Part shown: positions 42,202 through 52,631 of the stretch, piece after piece
Layout of the letters: every line of letters starts with the position of its first letter
How positions within the stretch are numbered: the stretch's first letter is position 1
Origin: Cellulomonas sp. SLBN-39
GTDB lineage: Bacteria > Actinomycetota > Actinomycetes > Actinomycetales > Cellulomonadaceae
Assembly (NCBI RefSeq): GCF_006715865.1
Contig: NZ_VFOA01000001.1
Location: 3,596,001 to 3,660,000 of the forward strand
DNA length: 64,000 nt
Direction: 5' to 3'
Made by a program: the position numbers and the translations under genes
The notes under the pieces: model-generated
Databases searched by the model: none
Told to the model about the DNA's origin: nothing
The model's input: only the letters and a program-made list of their open reading frames with translations

Positions 42202-42828
42202 TCAGCGGGCGTAGTACTCGACGACCAGCTGGACCTCGCACGTCACCGGGACCTCGGCACGCTTCGGGCGGCGCACGAGGGTGGCGCTCAGCTTCTCGAG
42301 CTGCACGTCCAGGTAGCCCGGGAGCGTGGGCAGCACGTCGCGGTGCGCACCGGCAGCGGCGACCTGGAAGGGCACCGTCGTCTGGCTCTTCGGCTTGATC
42401 TGGAGCGTCTGGCCCTCCGACACGCGGAAGGACGGACGGTCCACGATCTTGCCGTCGACGAGCACGTGACGGTGCACGACGACCTGGCGGGCCTGCAGGA
42501 TCGTGCGGGCGAAGCCGGCGCGGAGCACCAGGGCGTCCAGACGCGTCTCGAGGTCCTCGACGAGGGCCTCACCGGTCAGGCCCGGGGCCTTGCGGGCGTT
42601 CTCGTACGCCTTCGCGAGCTGCTTCTCGCGCAGCGCGTACTGGGCGCGCAGACGCTGCTTCTCGCGCAGACGGACGGCGTAGTCCGACTCGGTGCGACGA
42701 CGGGCGCGGCCGTGCTCGCCGGGCGGGTAGGGGCGCTTCTCGAAGTGCTTGACGGCCTTGGGCGTCAGGGCCAGGCCGAGGGCGCGGCTCAGGCGGACCT
42801 GGCGGCGCGAACGGGTCACACTGCTCAC
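42202..42828 (-). CDS. rpsD: 30S ribosomal protein S4
   Basis: Primary 16S rRNA-binding protein. 208 residues with RLSRALGLALTPKA, the YPPGEHG loop, and the S4 RNA-binding domain LDALVLRAGFARTILQARQVVVHRHVLVDGKIV. The N-terminal zinc cysteines are absent, the C-minus form common in actinobacteria. It is a lone gene here, not in the rpsM-rpsK-rpoA operon, with its own promoter, leader and terminator. GTG at 42828 has AGGAAG upstream. Confidence 0.97.
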   Translation of the reverse strand: MSSVTRSRRQVRLSRALGLALTPKAVKHFEKRPYPPGEHGRARRRTESDYAVRLREKQRLRAQYALREKQLAKAYENARKAPGLTGEALVEDLETRLDALVLRAGFARTILQARQVVVHRHVLVDGKIVDRPSFRVSEGQTLQIKPKSQTTVPFQVAAAGAHRDVLPTLPGYLDVQLEKLSATLVRRPKRAEVPVTCEVQLVVEYYAR

Positions 42829-43000
42829 AGCGGTACTTCCTGTCGTGTCTCGTGACGATCACACCCGCGCACCGGACGAGGTCCGGACGGAAAGAGGTTC
42901 CGGCAGGCGTGGGGCCGACCATGGTGCACCCGGCACGGAACACGGGTACGGGCTGAGGCCCCAGGGGTGACGCCGGCGCGCGAGCACCGGCAACCCTGCG

Positions 43001-43006
43001 ATGCTA
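43001..43006 (-). promoter_or_regulatory. probable -10 box for rpsD
   Basis: TAGCAT on the minus strand, giving a leader of about 165 bases before rpsD. The leader contains a short GGAC/GTCC hairpin and could be a binding site for S4 itself. Confidence 0.4.
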
Positions 43007-43045
43007 CCCGGCCGCCCGCACGAGCGGAAATCCGGGGCGCGCAGG

Positions 43046-44437
43046 TCAGGCCTCGTCGAGGATCGCGCGGATCCGGTGGAGTCGCTCGCCGACCGAACGC
43101 TCGTACCCGCGGTCCGTCGGCTCGTAGTAGCGCGTGCCCGCCAGCTCGTCCGGCAGGTGCTGCTGCGGGGCGACGCCGTGCGGCTCGTCGTGCGCGTACC
43201 GGTAGCCGGCCCCGTGGCCGAGCTGCTTCGCCCCCGCGTAGTGCGCGTCGCGCAGGTGCGCGGGCACCGGGCCCAGGCGCCCGGCCCGCACGTCCGCGAG
43301 CGCGCGGTCGATGCCGAGGTAGGCGGCGTTGGACTTCGGCGCGGTCGCCAGGTGGACGACGGCCTCGGCGAGGATGATCCGCGCCTCGGGCATGCCGATG
43401 AGCGCGACCGCCTGCGCCGCGGCGACCGCGGTCTGCAGGGCGCTCGGGTCGGCCATCCCCACGTCCTCGGCCGCGGAGATGACGATGCGGCGGGCGATGA
43501 ACCGGGGGTCCTCCCCCGCCGCGACCATCCGCGCCAGGTAGTGCAGCGCGGCGTCGACGTCGGAGCCGCGGACCGACTTGATGAAGGCGCTGACGACGTC
43601 GTAGTGCTGGTCGCCGTCCCGGTCGTAGCGGACGGCGGCGACGTCCACGGCCCGTTCGACCGTCGGCAGGTCGACGACCGCGGGCGCCGGGTCGGCCGGG
43701 GCGTCGCCGACGGCGACCTGTCGGTCCCCCAGCGCGGCGCCGGCCGCGGCCTCGAGGATCGTCAGGGACTTGCGGGCGTCGCCGCCCGCCAGGCGCAGCA
43801 GGTGGTCGGTCGCGTCCTCGGTGAGCACCACGGACCCGGCCAGGCCGCGCTCGTCGGCCACCGCCCGCTGCACGAGGGTGCGCACGTCGTCGGTCGTCAG
43901 CGGCTGGAGCGTCAGCAGCAGGGAGCGGGACAGCAGCGGGGAGTTCACGGAGAACGAGGGGTTCTCCGTGGTGGCCGCCACGAGGGTGACCCACCGGTTC
44001 TCCACCGAGGGCAGCAGCGCGTCCTGCTGCGCCTTGGTGAAGCGGTGCACCTCGTCGACGAAGAGCACGGTCTCGGTGCCGTCGCCCGCGAGCCGGCGGC
44101 GGGCGTCGTCGATGACGGCACGCACGTCCTTGACCCCTGCCGTCACGGCCGACAGCTCGACGAACCGGCGCCCGGACGTGCTCGCCACCAGGTACGCCAG
44201 GGTCGTCTTCCCCGTGCCCGGCGGGCCCCACAGCACGACCGAGGACGGCGCCGCCCGGCGCGTGGCGTCGTCGGTCGGCTCGACGAGCCGGCGCAGCGGC
44301 GAGCCGGGCACGAGCAGGTGCCCCTGCCCCGCGACCTCCGCGAGCGTGCGGGGGCGCATGCGGACCGCGAGCGGGGCGCCGGCGCCCGGTGCGGGGACGC
44401 CGTGCGCGGAGGTGCTCACCGCGTCGAACAGGTCCAT
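43046..44437 (-). CDS. rarA: replication-associated recombination protein A (MgsA/RarA AAA+ ATPase)
   Basis: 463 residues acting at stalled replication forks. AAA+ motifs are Walker [11 protein letters not shown], Walker [10 protein letters not shown], sensor 1 [19 protein letters not shown], and sensor 2 in [28 protein letters not shown] precedes them. The C-terminal tetramerisation part shows [28 protein letters not shown] and [10 protein letters not shown]. The ATG at 44437 is seven bases from a TAGGCT box, suggesting a leaderless mRNA. Confidence 0.96.
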   Translation of the reverse strand: MDLFDAVSTSAHGVPAPGAGAPLAVRMRPRTLAEVAGQGHLLVPGSPLRRLVEPTDDATRRAAPSSVVLWGPPGTGKTTLAYLVASTSGRRFVELSAVTAGVKDVRAVIDDARRRLAGDGTETVLFVDEVHRFTKAQQDALLPSVENRWVTLVAATTENPSFSVNSPLLSRSLLLTLQPLTTDDVRTLVQRAVADERGLAGSVVLTEDATDHLLRLAGGDARKSLTILEAAAGAALGDRQVAVGDAPADPAPAVVDLPTVERAVDVAAVRYDRDGDQHYDVVSAFIKSVRGSDVDAALHYLARMVAAGEDPRFIARRIVISAAEDVGMADPSALQTAVAAAQAVALIGMPEARIILAEAVVHLATAPKSNAAYLGIDRALADVRAGRLGPVPAHLRDAHYAGAKQLGHGAGYRYAHDEPHGVAPQQHLPDELAGTRYYEPTDRGYERSVGERLHRIRAILDEA

Positions 44438-44444
44438 GGCGGCG

Positions 44445-44450
44445 AGCCTA
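44445..44450 (-). promoter_or_regulatory. -10 box for a leaderless rarA transcript
   Basis: TAGGCT on the minus strand, then seven bases, then the ATG. There is no Shine-Dalgarno sequence. Confidence 0.6.
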
Positions 44451-44569
44451 CGCGCGCCGTGCGACGGTCCCCGGCCCCGGGCGGCGACGACCGGGCGGGC
44501 CGGGACGCCACGCCGCGCCGGCTGCACCGACGGGTGCAGATGTGCGCGCACGCCCGGCGACCTGCGACG

Positions 44570-46807
44570 ATGGCGCGCGTGTTCGCACGCCTGGGCCGCA
44601 CCGTGGCCCTCCACCCGCGCATCGTCGTCGTCGCGTGGCTCGTCCTGGCCGTCCTGGGGGTCGCGCTGGCGGGGGGCGTCGTCGGCGACGGTGTCCTCGG
44701 CCGGGTGACGACGGCCACGCCCGTCGCGCCGGGCTCGCAGTCCGCGCAGGGTGCGCAGGTCCTGGCGGACGCGCGCACGTCGGGACCGAGCGTCACGCTC
44801 GTGGTGCAGGGCGTCGACCCGACCGTCGAGGGGCTCGACGACGCGCTCGACCCGGCCCGGACGGCGCTGGCCGCGATCGACGGGGTCGTCGGCGTGTACG
44901 ACCCGCTCGGGCTGCCCGACGGCATCGCGAACCCGGCCGCCGCACCGCTCCTGGCCCTCGACGGGCAGGGGTTCCTCGTGGTCGTCGAGCTCGCGCCCGA
45001 CCTCGGCGAGGGCGCCCAGGAGGCGGCGCTGGACGCCGTCACGGCCCGGCTGACGTCGCTGCCCCAGGACCTCGCGGCCGTCGCGCCGGGCGCCACCGGG
45101 ATCGTGGGCGCCGACCACCTCGTCCAGGAGGAGCTGACGGTCGGGGTCGCACGCGACCTGAGCACCGGGGCCCTGCTCACCCTGCCCGTCGCCGCCGTGC
45201 TGGTGCTGCTCGTGGTCGGCGGCGTGCTCGCGGCGGCGGTCCCGTTCGCGGCCGCGGCGGTCACGCTGGCGGTGGGCCTCGCGGCCCTGTGGGTGGTCGC
45301 CGCGGTCACGGACGTCGACGCGTCCGTCGTGAACGTGGCCGCGGTGCTCGCGCTCGGGCTCGGGCTCGGCTACGGCCTGCTGGTCGTGCACCGGTTCCTC
45401 GACGAGCTGCACGACCTGGTCGACGAGGACGACGGCGCGGGGGCGCGGCGACGCCGGGGGGACGGGGCGGTCGCCGAGGCCGTCGAGCGGACCACCGCCA
45501 CCGCCGGGTGGACCGTCGCGTGCTCGGCGGCCGTGCTCGCTGCCGCGGTGGGCGGCCTGCTCCTGCTCGGCCCGCAGGTGCTGGCCGCGGCCGGCGCCGT
45601 GCTCGTGCTCGTGGTGGTCGTCGCGGCCGTCGCCGCCCTGACGCTGGTCCCCGCCGTGCTGGCCATGGTGGGTCGCCGCCTGGTGCAGCCCGGCCTGCTC
45701 GGCCCGTTGCCCGGGGTGCGCACGCTGCGTGCGCGCGCCGTGCAGCGTGCCCGCGACCCGCGGGTGACCGCCGTCCGGTCGCAGGTGCGCGGCCGACCGT
45801 GGTGGGTGGTGGCGGCCTGCATGCTCCTGCTGGGCGTGCTGGTGGCGCCGGCCTCCCGGGTGGACCTGCGCGTGTCCGGCACCGAGCTGCTGCCGGCCGC
45901 CGCCGCGCAGCGGGCATTCCTCGAGGCCCTCGCCGCGGGCTACCCCGCGGCGTCGTCGCCCGCGGTGGCCGTGGTCGCCGAGACGGACCTCGAGCAGGCG
46001 CAGGCCTGGGCCGAGCAGGTCGCCGCGCTCGACGCGGTGGCCTCCGTGGACGCCCCCACCACGATGGGCTCCTACGTGGTCGTCGGGGTCAGGCCGGCCG
46101 CGACCGACCCCGGCGGTGCCGTCGCCCAACGGGTGGTCCGCGACGTCCGGGCGCTCGACGCGCCGTTCGAGATCTGGGTGGTCGGGCAGGCCGCCGAGCA
46201 GACCGACGTGACCGCGCAGCTGAAGGCACGAGCGCCGCTGGCCGCGGTGGCGGTCGTCGTCGTCACGCTCGCGCTGCTGCTGCTCGCCACGGGCTCGGTC
46301 GCGCTGTCGGTGGCCGCCCTGACCACCAGCGCGCTGGTCGCGCTCGTCGGCGCCGGCGCGCTCGTCGTCGTCTTCCAGACGGGTCGCCTCGACGCGCTGC
46401 TCGGCCCGGCGGCCACCGGGGGCGTCGAGACCTCGGCGCTCGCGATCGCCGTGCCGGTGGCGTTCGGGCTCTCGGCGGGCGGCAGCACGGCCCTGCTCGC
46501 CCGGGTCGCCGAGCTGCACGAGGCGGGCCGGCGGACCGATGTCGCGGTCCGCGTGGCCCGCCGCCGGTCGTGGGTGCTGCTCACCGCGCTGTCCGGGGTG
46601 CTGGTCGCGCTCCTGGGCGGCCTCGTGCTCGCCGACCTGGTGGTCCTGCAGGAGATCGGCGTGGCGCTCGCCGCCGCCGTGCTCCTGGACGCGATCGTGG
46701 TCCGCCTCCTCCTGCTGCCGGGCGTGACGACCGTCCTGGCCGGGCAGAGCTGGTGGGGCGCGGCCTGGCTGGCACGCCTGCGCGACCCGCTCGTCCGCCT
46801 GCGCTGA
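44570..46807 (+). CDS. MMPL/RND-superfamily membrane transporter
   Basis: 745 residues, about twelve helices in the 1+5+1+5 RND pattern: helix 1 near residues 15-38, an external domain, helices from about 200-385, a second external domain (about 430-540), and helices from about 550 to the end. [27 protein letters not shown] matches MmpL-type proteins, with the Asp-Tyr pair of proton-relay members not obvious. The start is ATG 44570 or GTG 44579; the latter follows a GACGAT box by seven bases. Lipid or small-molecule export is possible; the substrate is unknown. Confidence 0.85.
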   Translation: MARVFARLGRTVALHPRIVVVAWLVLAVLGVALAGGVVGDGVLGRVTTATPVAPGSQSAQGAQVLADARTSGPSVTLVVQGVDPTVEGLDDALDPARTALAAIDGVVGVYDPLGLPDGIANPAAAPLLALDGQGFLVVVELAPDLGEGAQEAALDAVTARLTSLPQDLAAVAPGATGIVGADHLVQEELTVGVARDLSTGALLTLPVAAVLVLLVVGGVLAAAVPFAAAAVTLAVGLAALWVVAAVTDVDASVVNVAAVLALGLGLGYGLLVVHRFLDELHDLVDEDDGAGARRRRGDGAVAEAVERTTATAGWTVACSAAVLAAAVGGLLLLGPQVLAAAGAVLVLVVVVAAVAALTLVPAVLAMVGRRLVQPGLLGPLPGVRTLRARAVQRARDPRVTAVRSQVRGRPWWVVAACMLLLGVLVAPASRVDLRVSGTELLPAAAAQRAFLEALAAGYPAASSPAVAVVAETDLEQAQAWAEQVAALDAVASVDAPTTMGSYVVVGVRPAATDPGGAVAQRVVRDVRALDAPFEIWVVGQAAEQTDVTAQLKARAPLAAVAVVVVTLALLLLATGSVALSVAALTTSALVALVGAGALVVVFQTGRLDALLGPAATGGVETSALAIAVPVAFGLSAGGSTALLARVAELHEAGRRTDVAVRVARRRSWVLLTALSGVLVALLGGLVLADLVVLQEIGVALAAAVLLDAIVVRLLLLPGVTTVLAGQSWWGAAWLARLRDPLVRLR

Positions 46808-46841
46808 CCCCGGGCGGACGGGCCGGGGCCGGCCGGTACGG

Positions 46842-47741
46842 TCAGGTGGCCCGCGGTGCCGCCACGTGCGTGGGCACCTGCGTGACGCCGTGCGGCGCCC
46901 ACGACGCGTTCCGCGCGTCCGTGACCAGCCCGAGGCGTTCGTACAGGCGCCGGGCGGTGGCGTTGTCGGCGTACATGCCGAGCGACACCCAGTCCGCACC
47001 GGCTCCGAGCGCGTCCCGCACGGCGCGGGCGGTGAGCGCCGCCCCGAGACCGCGACCGCGCTCGGTGGGCAGCACGCCGAGACCGTGCAGGTGCCACGAC
47101 CCGCGCCCGCCCGGTGCGCCGGGCCGGTGCGCCGCACCGACGACGCCCACGAGACGTCCGTCGCGACGCACGCCCCACCACGCGGCGTCGTCGGCGCCGC
47201 CGGGCCGTGCGCTCGTGCCGGGGTTCGCCACGGCGAGGCACGCGACGACGTCGCCGTGGGCGTCCGCCCCGAGCGCGACCACGTCGTCCTCGCCGGGGAC
47301 GACCGGCGGCGCGGACGACGTGGACAAGCGGTCCCAGGTCGAGAACGGTGCGACGCCGAGGGCGTCGGCCCACGGGTCGAGGTCGGTGCCCCGCGGGACG
47401 GTCACCCACCCGACGCCCGACCGTACGGCGGACCGCACGCCCGCGAGCGCGACCTCGCCACCGACCGCCGTGCCGGGACCAGGGGTGCCCGGCAGGCAGG
47501 TGCCGACGAGGAGGCCGACGCGGGCGGGGTCCCCGCGACCGGTCAGCGTCGTGCCGCGCGGGCCGGTGCCCACGACCAGCAGGGCGTCGTCGTCACCGAG
47601 CACGTACGCGTCCGGCCACCGGTCACGGTCGTCGAGGAGCCACCGGTCCGTGCGCCACCGCTGCGGCAGCCGCGCGAGGAGGTCGCCGCCGCGCCGGACC
47701 AGCCGGTCCGACGCGGCGGCGGGGGTCGTGCCCGTGCTCAC
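46842..47741 (-). CDS. GNAT family N-acetyltransferase
   Basis: 299 residues. The C-terminal GNAT fold has [26 protein letters not shown] (the acetyl-CoA loop RGRGLG) and [19 protein letters not shown]. The N-terminal half is a divergent partner domain. GTG at 47741 overlaps the aspS stop by GTGA, an arrangement that makes it co-expressed with the synthetase. The substrate is not predictable. Confidence 0.88.
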   Translation of the reverse strand: MSTGTTPAAASDRLVRRGGDLLARLPQRWRTDRWLLDDRDRWPDAYVLGDDDALLVVGTGPRGTTLTGRGDPARVGLLVGTCLPGTPGPGTAVGGEVALAGVRSAVRSGVGWVTVPRGTDLDPWADALGVAPFSTWDRLSTSSAPPVVPGEDDVVALGADAHGDVVACLAVANPGTSARPGGADDAAWWGVRRDGRLVGVVGAAHRPGAPGGRGSWHLHGLGVLPTERGRGLGAALTARAVRDALGAGADWVSLGMYADNATARRLYERLGLVTDARNASWAPHGVTQVPTHVAAPRAT

Positions 47742-49546
47742 CGGTCCGCGTCGGCACCCTGGTCGGGCGCCGGCGCCGCGGCTGCGGCTGCGGTCTTGGG
47801 GCGGGCGTCGACGCCGGTCTCGCGGCGCTGCTCCACGGAGATCGGGGCGGGCGCACCCGTGAGCGGGTCGTAGCCGCCGCCCGACTTCGGGAAGGCGATG
47901 ACCTCGCGGATCGACTCCGAACGGGTGAGCAGCGCGACGATCCGGTCCCAGCCGAACGCGATCCCGCCGTGCGGCGGGGCGCCGAACGCGAAGGCGTCGA
48001 GGAGGAAGCCGAACTTCTCCTGGGCCTCCTCCGCGCCGATGCCCATGACCTCGAAGACGCGCTGCTGCACGTCGCGGCGGTGGATACGGATCGAGCCGCC
48101 GCCGATCTCGTTGCCGTTGCAGACGATGTCGTACGCGTACGCCAGGGCCTCGCCGGGGCTCTCCTCGAACCGGTCGACCCACTCGGGCGTGGGCGACGTG
48201 AACGCGTGGTGCACGGCGGTCCAGGCGCCGCCGCCGACGGCGACGTCGTCGTCCTCCCCGGTGGGCTTGAACAGGGGGGCGTCGACCACCCACACGAACG
48301 ACCACGCGTCCTCGTCGACGAGCCCGCCCCGCCGGCCGATCTCCAGGCGGGCGGCGCCGAGCAGCGCACGCGCCTCCGACGGCTTGCCCGCGGCGAAGAA
48401 GATCGCGTCGCCGGGCGAGGCACCGGTGGCGGCCGCGAGCCCGGCCCGCTCGTCCTCGGTGATGTTCTTCGCGACGGGACCGCCGAGCTCGCCGTCCTCG
48501 CCGACCGTCACGTACGCCAGGCCCTTGGCGCCGCGCTGCTTGGCCCACTCCTGCCAGGCGTCGAACCCGCGCCGCGGGGTCGCCGCGCCGCCCGGCTGGA
48601 CGACCGCGCCGACGTACGGCGCCTGGAACACGCGGAACGGCGTGCTCGCGAAGTACGCGGTCAGGTCGGTCAGCTCGAGGCCGAAGCGCAGGTCGGGCTT
48701 GTCGGTGCCGAAGCGCTCCATGGCGTCGGCGTACGTCATCCGCGGCACCGGCGTCGGCACGGTGTACCCGATGAGGTCCCACAGCGCGACGAGCACCTCC
48801 TCCGCGAGCGCGATGACGTCGTCCTGGTCGACGAAGCTGGCCTCGACGTCGAGCTGGGTGAACTCGGGCTGGCGGTCGGCGCGGAAGTCCTCGTCGCGGT
48901 AGCAGCGGGCGATCTGGTAGTACCGCTCGAGGCCGCCGACCATGAGCAGCTGCTTGAACAGCTGCGGGGACTGCGGCAGCGCGTACCAGCTGCCCGGGGC
49001 CAGGCGCGCGGGGACGACGAAGTCGCGGGCGCCCTCGGGCGTCGAGCGCGTCAGCGTCGGGGTCTCGACCTCGACGAAGCCCTGCGCGTCGAGCACGCGG
49101 CGGGCGGCCTGGTTCGCCTTGGCCCGCAGCCGCAGCGCGTGCGAGGGCGCGGGCCGGCGCAGGTCGAGGTAGCGGTGGCGCAGGCGCGCCTCCTCGCCGA
49201 CCTGCTCGTCGAGCGACGTCGAGACGGGGAACGGCAGCGGCGCGGACTCGTTGAGCACGACGACCTCGTGCGCGACGACCTCGACCTCGCCGGTCGCGAG
49301 GTTCGTGTTCTCGTTGCCGTCGGGGCGTCGGCCGACCTCGCCGGTGACCTGGAGCACGTACTCGGCGCGCAGCCCGTGCGCGACCGCCTCGTCACGGATG
49401 ACGACCTGGGCGATGCCCGACGCGTCCCGCAGGTCGACGAACGCCACCCCGCCGTGATCGCGGCGCCGGTCCACCCAGCCCGTGAGGGTGACGGTGGTGC
49501 CGATGTGCTCGGCTCGCAGCGAGCCGGCGGTGTGGGTGCGGAGCAC
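47738..49546 (-). CDS. aspS: aspartyl-tRNA(Asx) synthetase
   Basis: 602 residues of the bacterial type: an OB anticodon domain ([24 protein letters not shown]), class II motifs ([50 protein letters not shown]), a GAD insertion domain ([19 protein letters not shown]) and motif 3 [18 protein letters not shown] at 49546 has AAGGA nine bases upstream. Whether it also charges tRNA-Asn depends on gatCAB elsewhere. Confidence 0.97.
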   Translation of the reverse strand: MLRTHTAGSLRAEHIGTTVTLTGWVDRRRDHGGVAFVDLRDASGIAQVVIRDEAVAHGLRAEYVLQVTGEVGRRPDGNENTNLATGEVEVVAHEVVVLNESAPLPFPVSTSLDEQVGEEARLRHRYLDLRRPAPSHALRLRAKANQAARRVLDAQGFVEVETPTLTRSTPEGARDFVVPARLAPGSWYALPQSPQLFKQLLMVGGLERYYQIARCYRDEDFRADRQPEFTQLDVEASFVDQDDVIALAEEVLVALWDLIGYTVPTPVPRMTYADAMERFGTDKPDLRFGLELTDLTAYFASTPFRVFQAPYVGAVVQPGGAATPRRGFDAWQEWAKQRGAKGLAYVTVGEDGELGGPVAKNITEDERAGLAAATGASPGDAIFFAAGKPSEARALLGAARLEIGRRGGLVDEDAWSFVWVVDAPLFKPTGEDDDVAVGGGAWTAVHHAFTSPTPEWVDRFEESPGEALAYAYDIVCNGNEIGGGSIRIHRRDVQQRVFEVMGIGAEEAQEKFGFLLDAFAFGAPPHGGIAFGWDRIVALLTRSESIREVIAFPKSGGGYDPLTGAPAPISVEQRRETGVDARPKTAAAAAAPAPDQGADADR

Positions 49547-49597
49547 GGGACGCGGTCCTTCGGTCGGGCGGTCGGCGCCCGGTCGGACGCCCGGTCG

Positions 49598-49603
49598 ATC
49601 CTA
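49598..49603 (-). promoter_or_regulatory. -10 box for aspS
   Basis: TAGGAT on the minus strand about 52 bases upstream of the aspS start. It overlaps the last codons of the preceding gene. Confidence 0.55.
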
Positions 49604-50302
49604 GTGGGCGTCGCCCGTGCCGGTCGCGCTCCCCCGCACCGCCCGCCGCCCGGCCCGCACCGGTGCCAGCGTCGTCGTCACGCGGGTCACCGACGGACGT
49701 GGCGGGGCCGAGGAGAAGCCGAACCGCACGGGCGGCTCCACGTCGGCCAGCGGGCCGAGGGGCTCGCCGTCCCACCGGGCGTCGACGTCCACCACGGTGT
49801 GCTGGTCGCTCGCGCCGTACCACTCGCGCAGACCGCCGCCCGCGGTGCCGTGCGTCCGCACGCCGGGCAGCAGCACGCGGGCGACCGGGTCCGCGACGGT
49901 GGCGAGCAGGGTGGACGCGGCGAGCGGCCGGGGCAGCAGGCCGAGCAGGTGCCCGGTGGCCGTGCGGGGTCCGACGACGAGGGTGACCGCGAGCGGCCCC
50001 GCCAGCACGGTCCACGTGCGCGCCCGCCGGTCGGCGTGCACGTGGACCGGCACGACCCGCACGTCGTCGAACCGGTACGCGCGTCCCACCACGGCGGCGA
50101 CGTCGTCGCGCGGCGCGAGCAGGAGCCGGGTCCCGTCGCCGCGCTCGACCATGACGTCGGCGAACGCGCCGAGCGGCGAGGACGCCCACCGTCCGACGAC
50201 CAGCCGGGTGCCCGACGCCGTGCCGACCCCCGCGATGTGGCCGACGTACCGCCCCGCCGCGGGGTCGGGCGGTCCGGGCAGGTGGGGCGTGGTCCGCGTC
50301 AC
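49601..50302 (-). CDS. conserved actinobacterial protein of unknown function
   Basis: 233 residues, no signal peptide or membrane helix of note. It reads like a mainly beta-sheet protein with segments YRFDDVRVVPVHVHADRR and HTVVDVDARWDGEPLGPLADV. I do not recognise a named family. Codon-position bias fits a real gene, and the GTG at 50302 lies six bases after a TACGGT box, indicating a leaderless transcript divergent from tspO. Confidence 0.7.
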   Translation of the reverse strand: MTRTTPHLPGPPDPAAGRYVGHIAGVGTASGTRLVVGRWASSPLGAFADVMVERGDGTRLLLAPRDDVAAVVGRAYRFDDVRVVPVHVHADRRARTWTVLAGPLAVTLVVGPRTATGHLLGLLPRPLAASTLLATVADPVARVLLPGVRTHGTAGGGLREWYGASDQHTVVDVDARWDGEPLGPLADVEPPVRFGFSSAPPRPSVTRVTTTLAPVRAGRRAVRGSATGTGDAH

Positions 50303-50308
50303 GTGGCC

Positions 50309-50314
50309 ACCGTA
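50309..50314 (-). promoter_or_regulatory. -10 box for a leaderless transcript
   Basis: TACGGT on the minus strand, six bases before the GTG at 50302. Confidence 0.5.
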
Positions 50315-50346
50315 GGCGCCCGGTTGCCGGTCCGCCGCCCGCGGCG

Positions 50347-50352
50347 CAGGGT
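50347..50352 (+). promoter_or_regulatory. possible -10 box for tspO (leaderless)
   Basis: CAGGGT followed by six bases and ATG 50359, with no ribosome binding site. It differs from TAnnnT in the first base. Confidence 0.35.
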
Positions 50353-50358
50353 CGGGGC

Positions 50359-50880
50359 ATGACGACCACCGCCGGAACCGCCGCCGACGCCCGCCCCGCC
50401 CCGCCCCGCGGGGCCTGCTCCGCGCTCGTGCTCACGACGCTCGTCGTCGCGTGCCTCGCCGTGGGTGCCGTGGGCGGTCTGTCCACGCAGGACGCCGTCG
50501 ACGGGTGGTACGTCGACGCGCAGAAGGTCCCGTGGAACCCGCCGAACTGGGTGTTCGGGCCCGCCTGGACGGTGCTCTACGTGCTGATGGCCGTCGCGGC
50601 GTGGCGCGTGTGGCGCATCGGCGGCTTCGCGCACGCGCGCCCGGCCCTGCTGCTGTGGGTCGCCCAGCTCAGCCTGAACGCGGCGTGGACGCCGATCTTC
50701 TTCTCCGGGCGCCTGGTGTGGGTCGCGCTGGTCGTGATCGTCGCGCTCGAGGCGGTCCTCGTGGCGACCGCCGTGGCGTTCTGGCGCCACGACCGGCTCG
50801 CGTCGTGGCTCCTGGGCCCGTACATGACGTGGGTCGCTTTCGCGACCAGCCTCAACGTGGGGATCGGCGTGCTCAACTGA
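50359..50880 (+). CDS. TspO/MBR family tryptophan-rich sensory protein
   Basis: 173 residues with five helices. Signatures are WYVDAQKVPWNPPNWVFGPAW, TVLYVLMAVAAW and LNAAWTPIFF, which form the ligand pocket for porphyrins and cholesterol-like compounds in the family. It stands as a single gene divergent from the protein above. Possible roles are tetrapyrrole handling or stress sensing, known in other bacteria but not shown here. Confidence 0.93.
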   Translation: MTTTAGTAADARPAPPRGACSALVLTTLVVACLAVGAVGGLSTQDAVDGWYVDAQKVPWNPPNWVFGPAWTVLYVLMAVAAWRVWRIGGFAHARPALLLWVAQLSLNAAWTPIFFSGRLVWVALVVIVALEAVLVATAVAFWRHDRLASWLLGPYMTWVAFATSLNVGIGVLN

Positions 50881-50953
50881 ACCTCGCACCAGCCCCGCAC
50901 GAGCCGCGCAGCGGTCGCGGCGCCGGCCCGGGTGGCACCGGTCGCGAGCGCCG

Positions 50954-51679
50954 TCAGCCCGGCAGCCAGGGGTTGGTCGCGAGCTCGGTGCGCACGTCGG
51001 TGGCCGGCCCGTGGCCGGGCAGCACCGGCGCGTCGGGCGGCAGCACGGCCACGACCTGCGCCAGCGTCCGCGCCATCGTCGCGGCGTCGCCGCCCGGCAG
51101 GTCGGTGCGGCCGACGCCGCCGGCGAACAGGACGTCGCCGGACAGCACGACGGGCGCCCCGGCTGCCGCAGGCACGCCGTCGAGCAGGTAGAGCGTCGAC
51201 CCCTCGGTGTGCCCCGGGGCGTGCCGGGCGCGCAGCCGCACCCCGCCGAGGTCGAGGTCGACGTCCGCCGTGCGCCCCGACGGCTCGTCGCCGCCGAACG
51301 GCTCGACGCGCGCGGGCACGGTCCACGACCCGACGTCGGCACCGGCCGCAGCCAGGGCCGCCGTGAGCGGGCCCGTCGGGTCGCGGGGGTCCAGGACGCC
51401 CAGCGTGCCGAACGGGTCGTCGAGGCGGTACGCGTCCCGGGCGTGCAGCACGAGCGGCACGCCCCACGCGTCGCACAACGCGGCCGCGTCCCACACGTGG
51501 TCGGCGTGGCCGTGCGTGGCCAGCACGGCCTGCGGGCGCCACGCGTGCTCCTCGACCAGCAGCAGGACGGGGCCGGCCGCTCCGGCACCGGCGTCGACGA
51601 CCACGCACGCACCGTCGGGCGCGACCAGCACGCTGCACCGGGTGGCGAAGACGGGGGCGACGACGGTGTGGATCTGCAC
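50954..51679 (-). CDS. metallo-beta-lactamase-fold hydrolase (glyoxalase II-like)
   Basis: 241 residues. The metal motif is ATHGHADHVWD, with further ligands in APGHTEGST, SGDVLFAGGVGRTDLPG and LPGHGPATD, a set typical of hydroxyacylglutathione hydrolase-like or rhodanese-linked MBL enzymes. I start at GTG 51679 (VQIHTVVAPVFATRCSVL) since it is exactly seven bases from a TACCGT box; GTG 51688 is the longer alternative. Confidence 0.9.
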   Translation of the reverse strand: MQIHTVVAPVFATRCSVLVAPDGACVVVDAGAGAAGPVLLLVEEHAWRPQAVLATHGHADHVWDAAALCDAWGVPLVLHARDAYRLDDPFGTLGVLDPRDPTGPLTAALAAAGADVGSWTVPARVEPFGGDEPSGRTADVDLDLGGVRLRARHAPGHTEGSTLYLLDGVPAAAGAPVVLSGDVLFAGGVGRTDLPGGDAATMARTLAQVVAVLPPDAPVLPGHGPATDVRTELATNPWLPG

Positions 51680-51686
51680 CCGACGC

Positions 51687-51692
51687 ACGGTA
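51687..51692 (-). promoter_or_regulatory. -10 box for a leaderless MBL hydrolase transcript
   Basis: TACCGT on the minus strand, seven bases before GTG 51679. Confidence 0.5.
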
Positions 51693-51797
51693 CGCGGGCC
51701 GCCCGGGCACCCGCACCGGGCCCGGGCCCGCCGCGCCAGGGACGACGCGCCGCCCCTCCCGCGGCGGGCGTGTGGTCGGCGGCACCTCCGCCCTGCC

Positions 51798-51803
51798 TAG
51801 ACT
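51798..51803 (+). promoter_or_regulatory. -10 box for the cyclophilin-DUF349 operon
   Basis: TAGACT, giving a leader of about 42 bases that ends in the ribosome binding site GAGGAG. Confidence 0.5.
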
Positions 51804-51851
51804 GTCGCAGGCACGCGGGGCGTGCCCTGGGTCGACCATGCGAGGAGAACG

Positions 51852-52631
51852 GTGTCCAGCAAGCGCGATCGTGAGTACGAGCGCCGGCGTCACGAGAAGT
51901 GGGTGGCGCGCCAGGCCGCGGCGCGGACGCAGCGTCGGCGCCAGCAGGTCGTCGCCGGCGTCGTGGTCGGCGCCCTCGTGCTCGGCACCGGCGTGGTCGC
52001 GGCCGTGGCGCTGACCCGGGACGACGGGGCCGACGACGCCGCCACGCCCGCCGCCACCTCCACGCCGGCGCCCTCGACGACGGCGTTGCCGGCGCGCACC
52101 GGCAACGGCGGCGTCCTGCCCGAGGCCGCGCTCGCCGAGGACCGCACCTGGTCGGGCACGCTGACGACCACGGCCGGGGACGTCGAGGTCGAGCTCGACG
52201 GCGCCGCCGCCCCGCAGGCGGTCGCGAACTTCGTCACGCTCGCGCAGGAGGGGTACTTCGACGGCACGCAGTGCCACCGCCTCGTGACGAGCGGCATCTA
52301 CGTGCTGCAGTGCGGCGACCCGACGGCCACCGGGAGCGGCGGGCCGGGGTACGCGTGGGGCCCGATCGAGAACGCCCCCGCGGACGACGTCTACCCCGCC
52401 GGCACCATCGCCATGGCCCGGGTGGGCGGCGACGGCGAGTCGATGGGCAGCCAGTTCTTCCTCGTCTACGAGGAGTCGCAGATCCCGTCCGACGCGGCGG
52501 GGGGGTACACCGTGTTCGGCCGCATCACGTCCGGCCTGGACGTGGTGCAGGCCATCGCTGACGCGGGGACCGGGGCGGACGGCGTCCGCCCGGTCACCGA
52601 CGTCATCATCGAGGGAGTGGAGATCCAGTGA
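51852..52631 (+). CDS. membrane-anchored cyclophilin-type peptidyl-prolyl isomerase
   Basis: 259 residues. A highly charged N-terminus (KRDREYERRRHEKWVARQ) precedes one helix (about 33-55) and a Thr/Ala/Pro linker; the cyclophilin domain then sits outside the cell. Domain motifs are VANFVTLAQEGYFDGTQCHRLV (active-site Arg), GTIAMARVGGDGESMGSQFFLVY and TVFGRITSGLDVVQAIADAG. GTG at 51852 has GAGGAG five bases upstream. It overlaps the DUF349 gene by GTGA. Confidence 0.92.
   Translation: MSSKRDREYERRRHEKWVARQAAARTQRRRQQVVAGVVVGALVLGTGVVAAVALTRDDGADDAATPAATSTPAPSTTALPARTGNGGVLPEAALAEDRTWSGTLTTTAGDVEVELDGAAAPQAVANFVTLAQEGYFDGTQCHRLVTSGIYVLQCGDPTATGSGGPGYAWGPIENAPADDVYPAGTIAMARVGGDGESMGSQFFLVYEESQIPSDAAGGYTVFGRITSGLDVVQAIADAGTGADGVRPVTDVIIEGVEIQ

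Noticed and set aside
44438..47137. An apparent upstream extension of rarA covering the MMPL gene in antisense
   Set aside because: The extension has no recognisable domain, while rarA has a proper ATG with promoter spacing at 44437 and the MMPL protein on the other strand is clearly coding.
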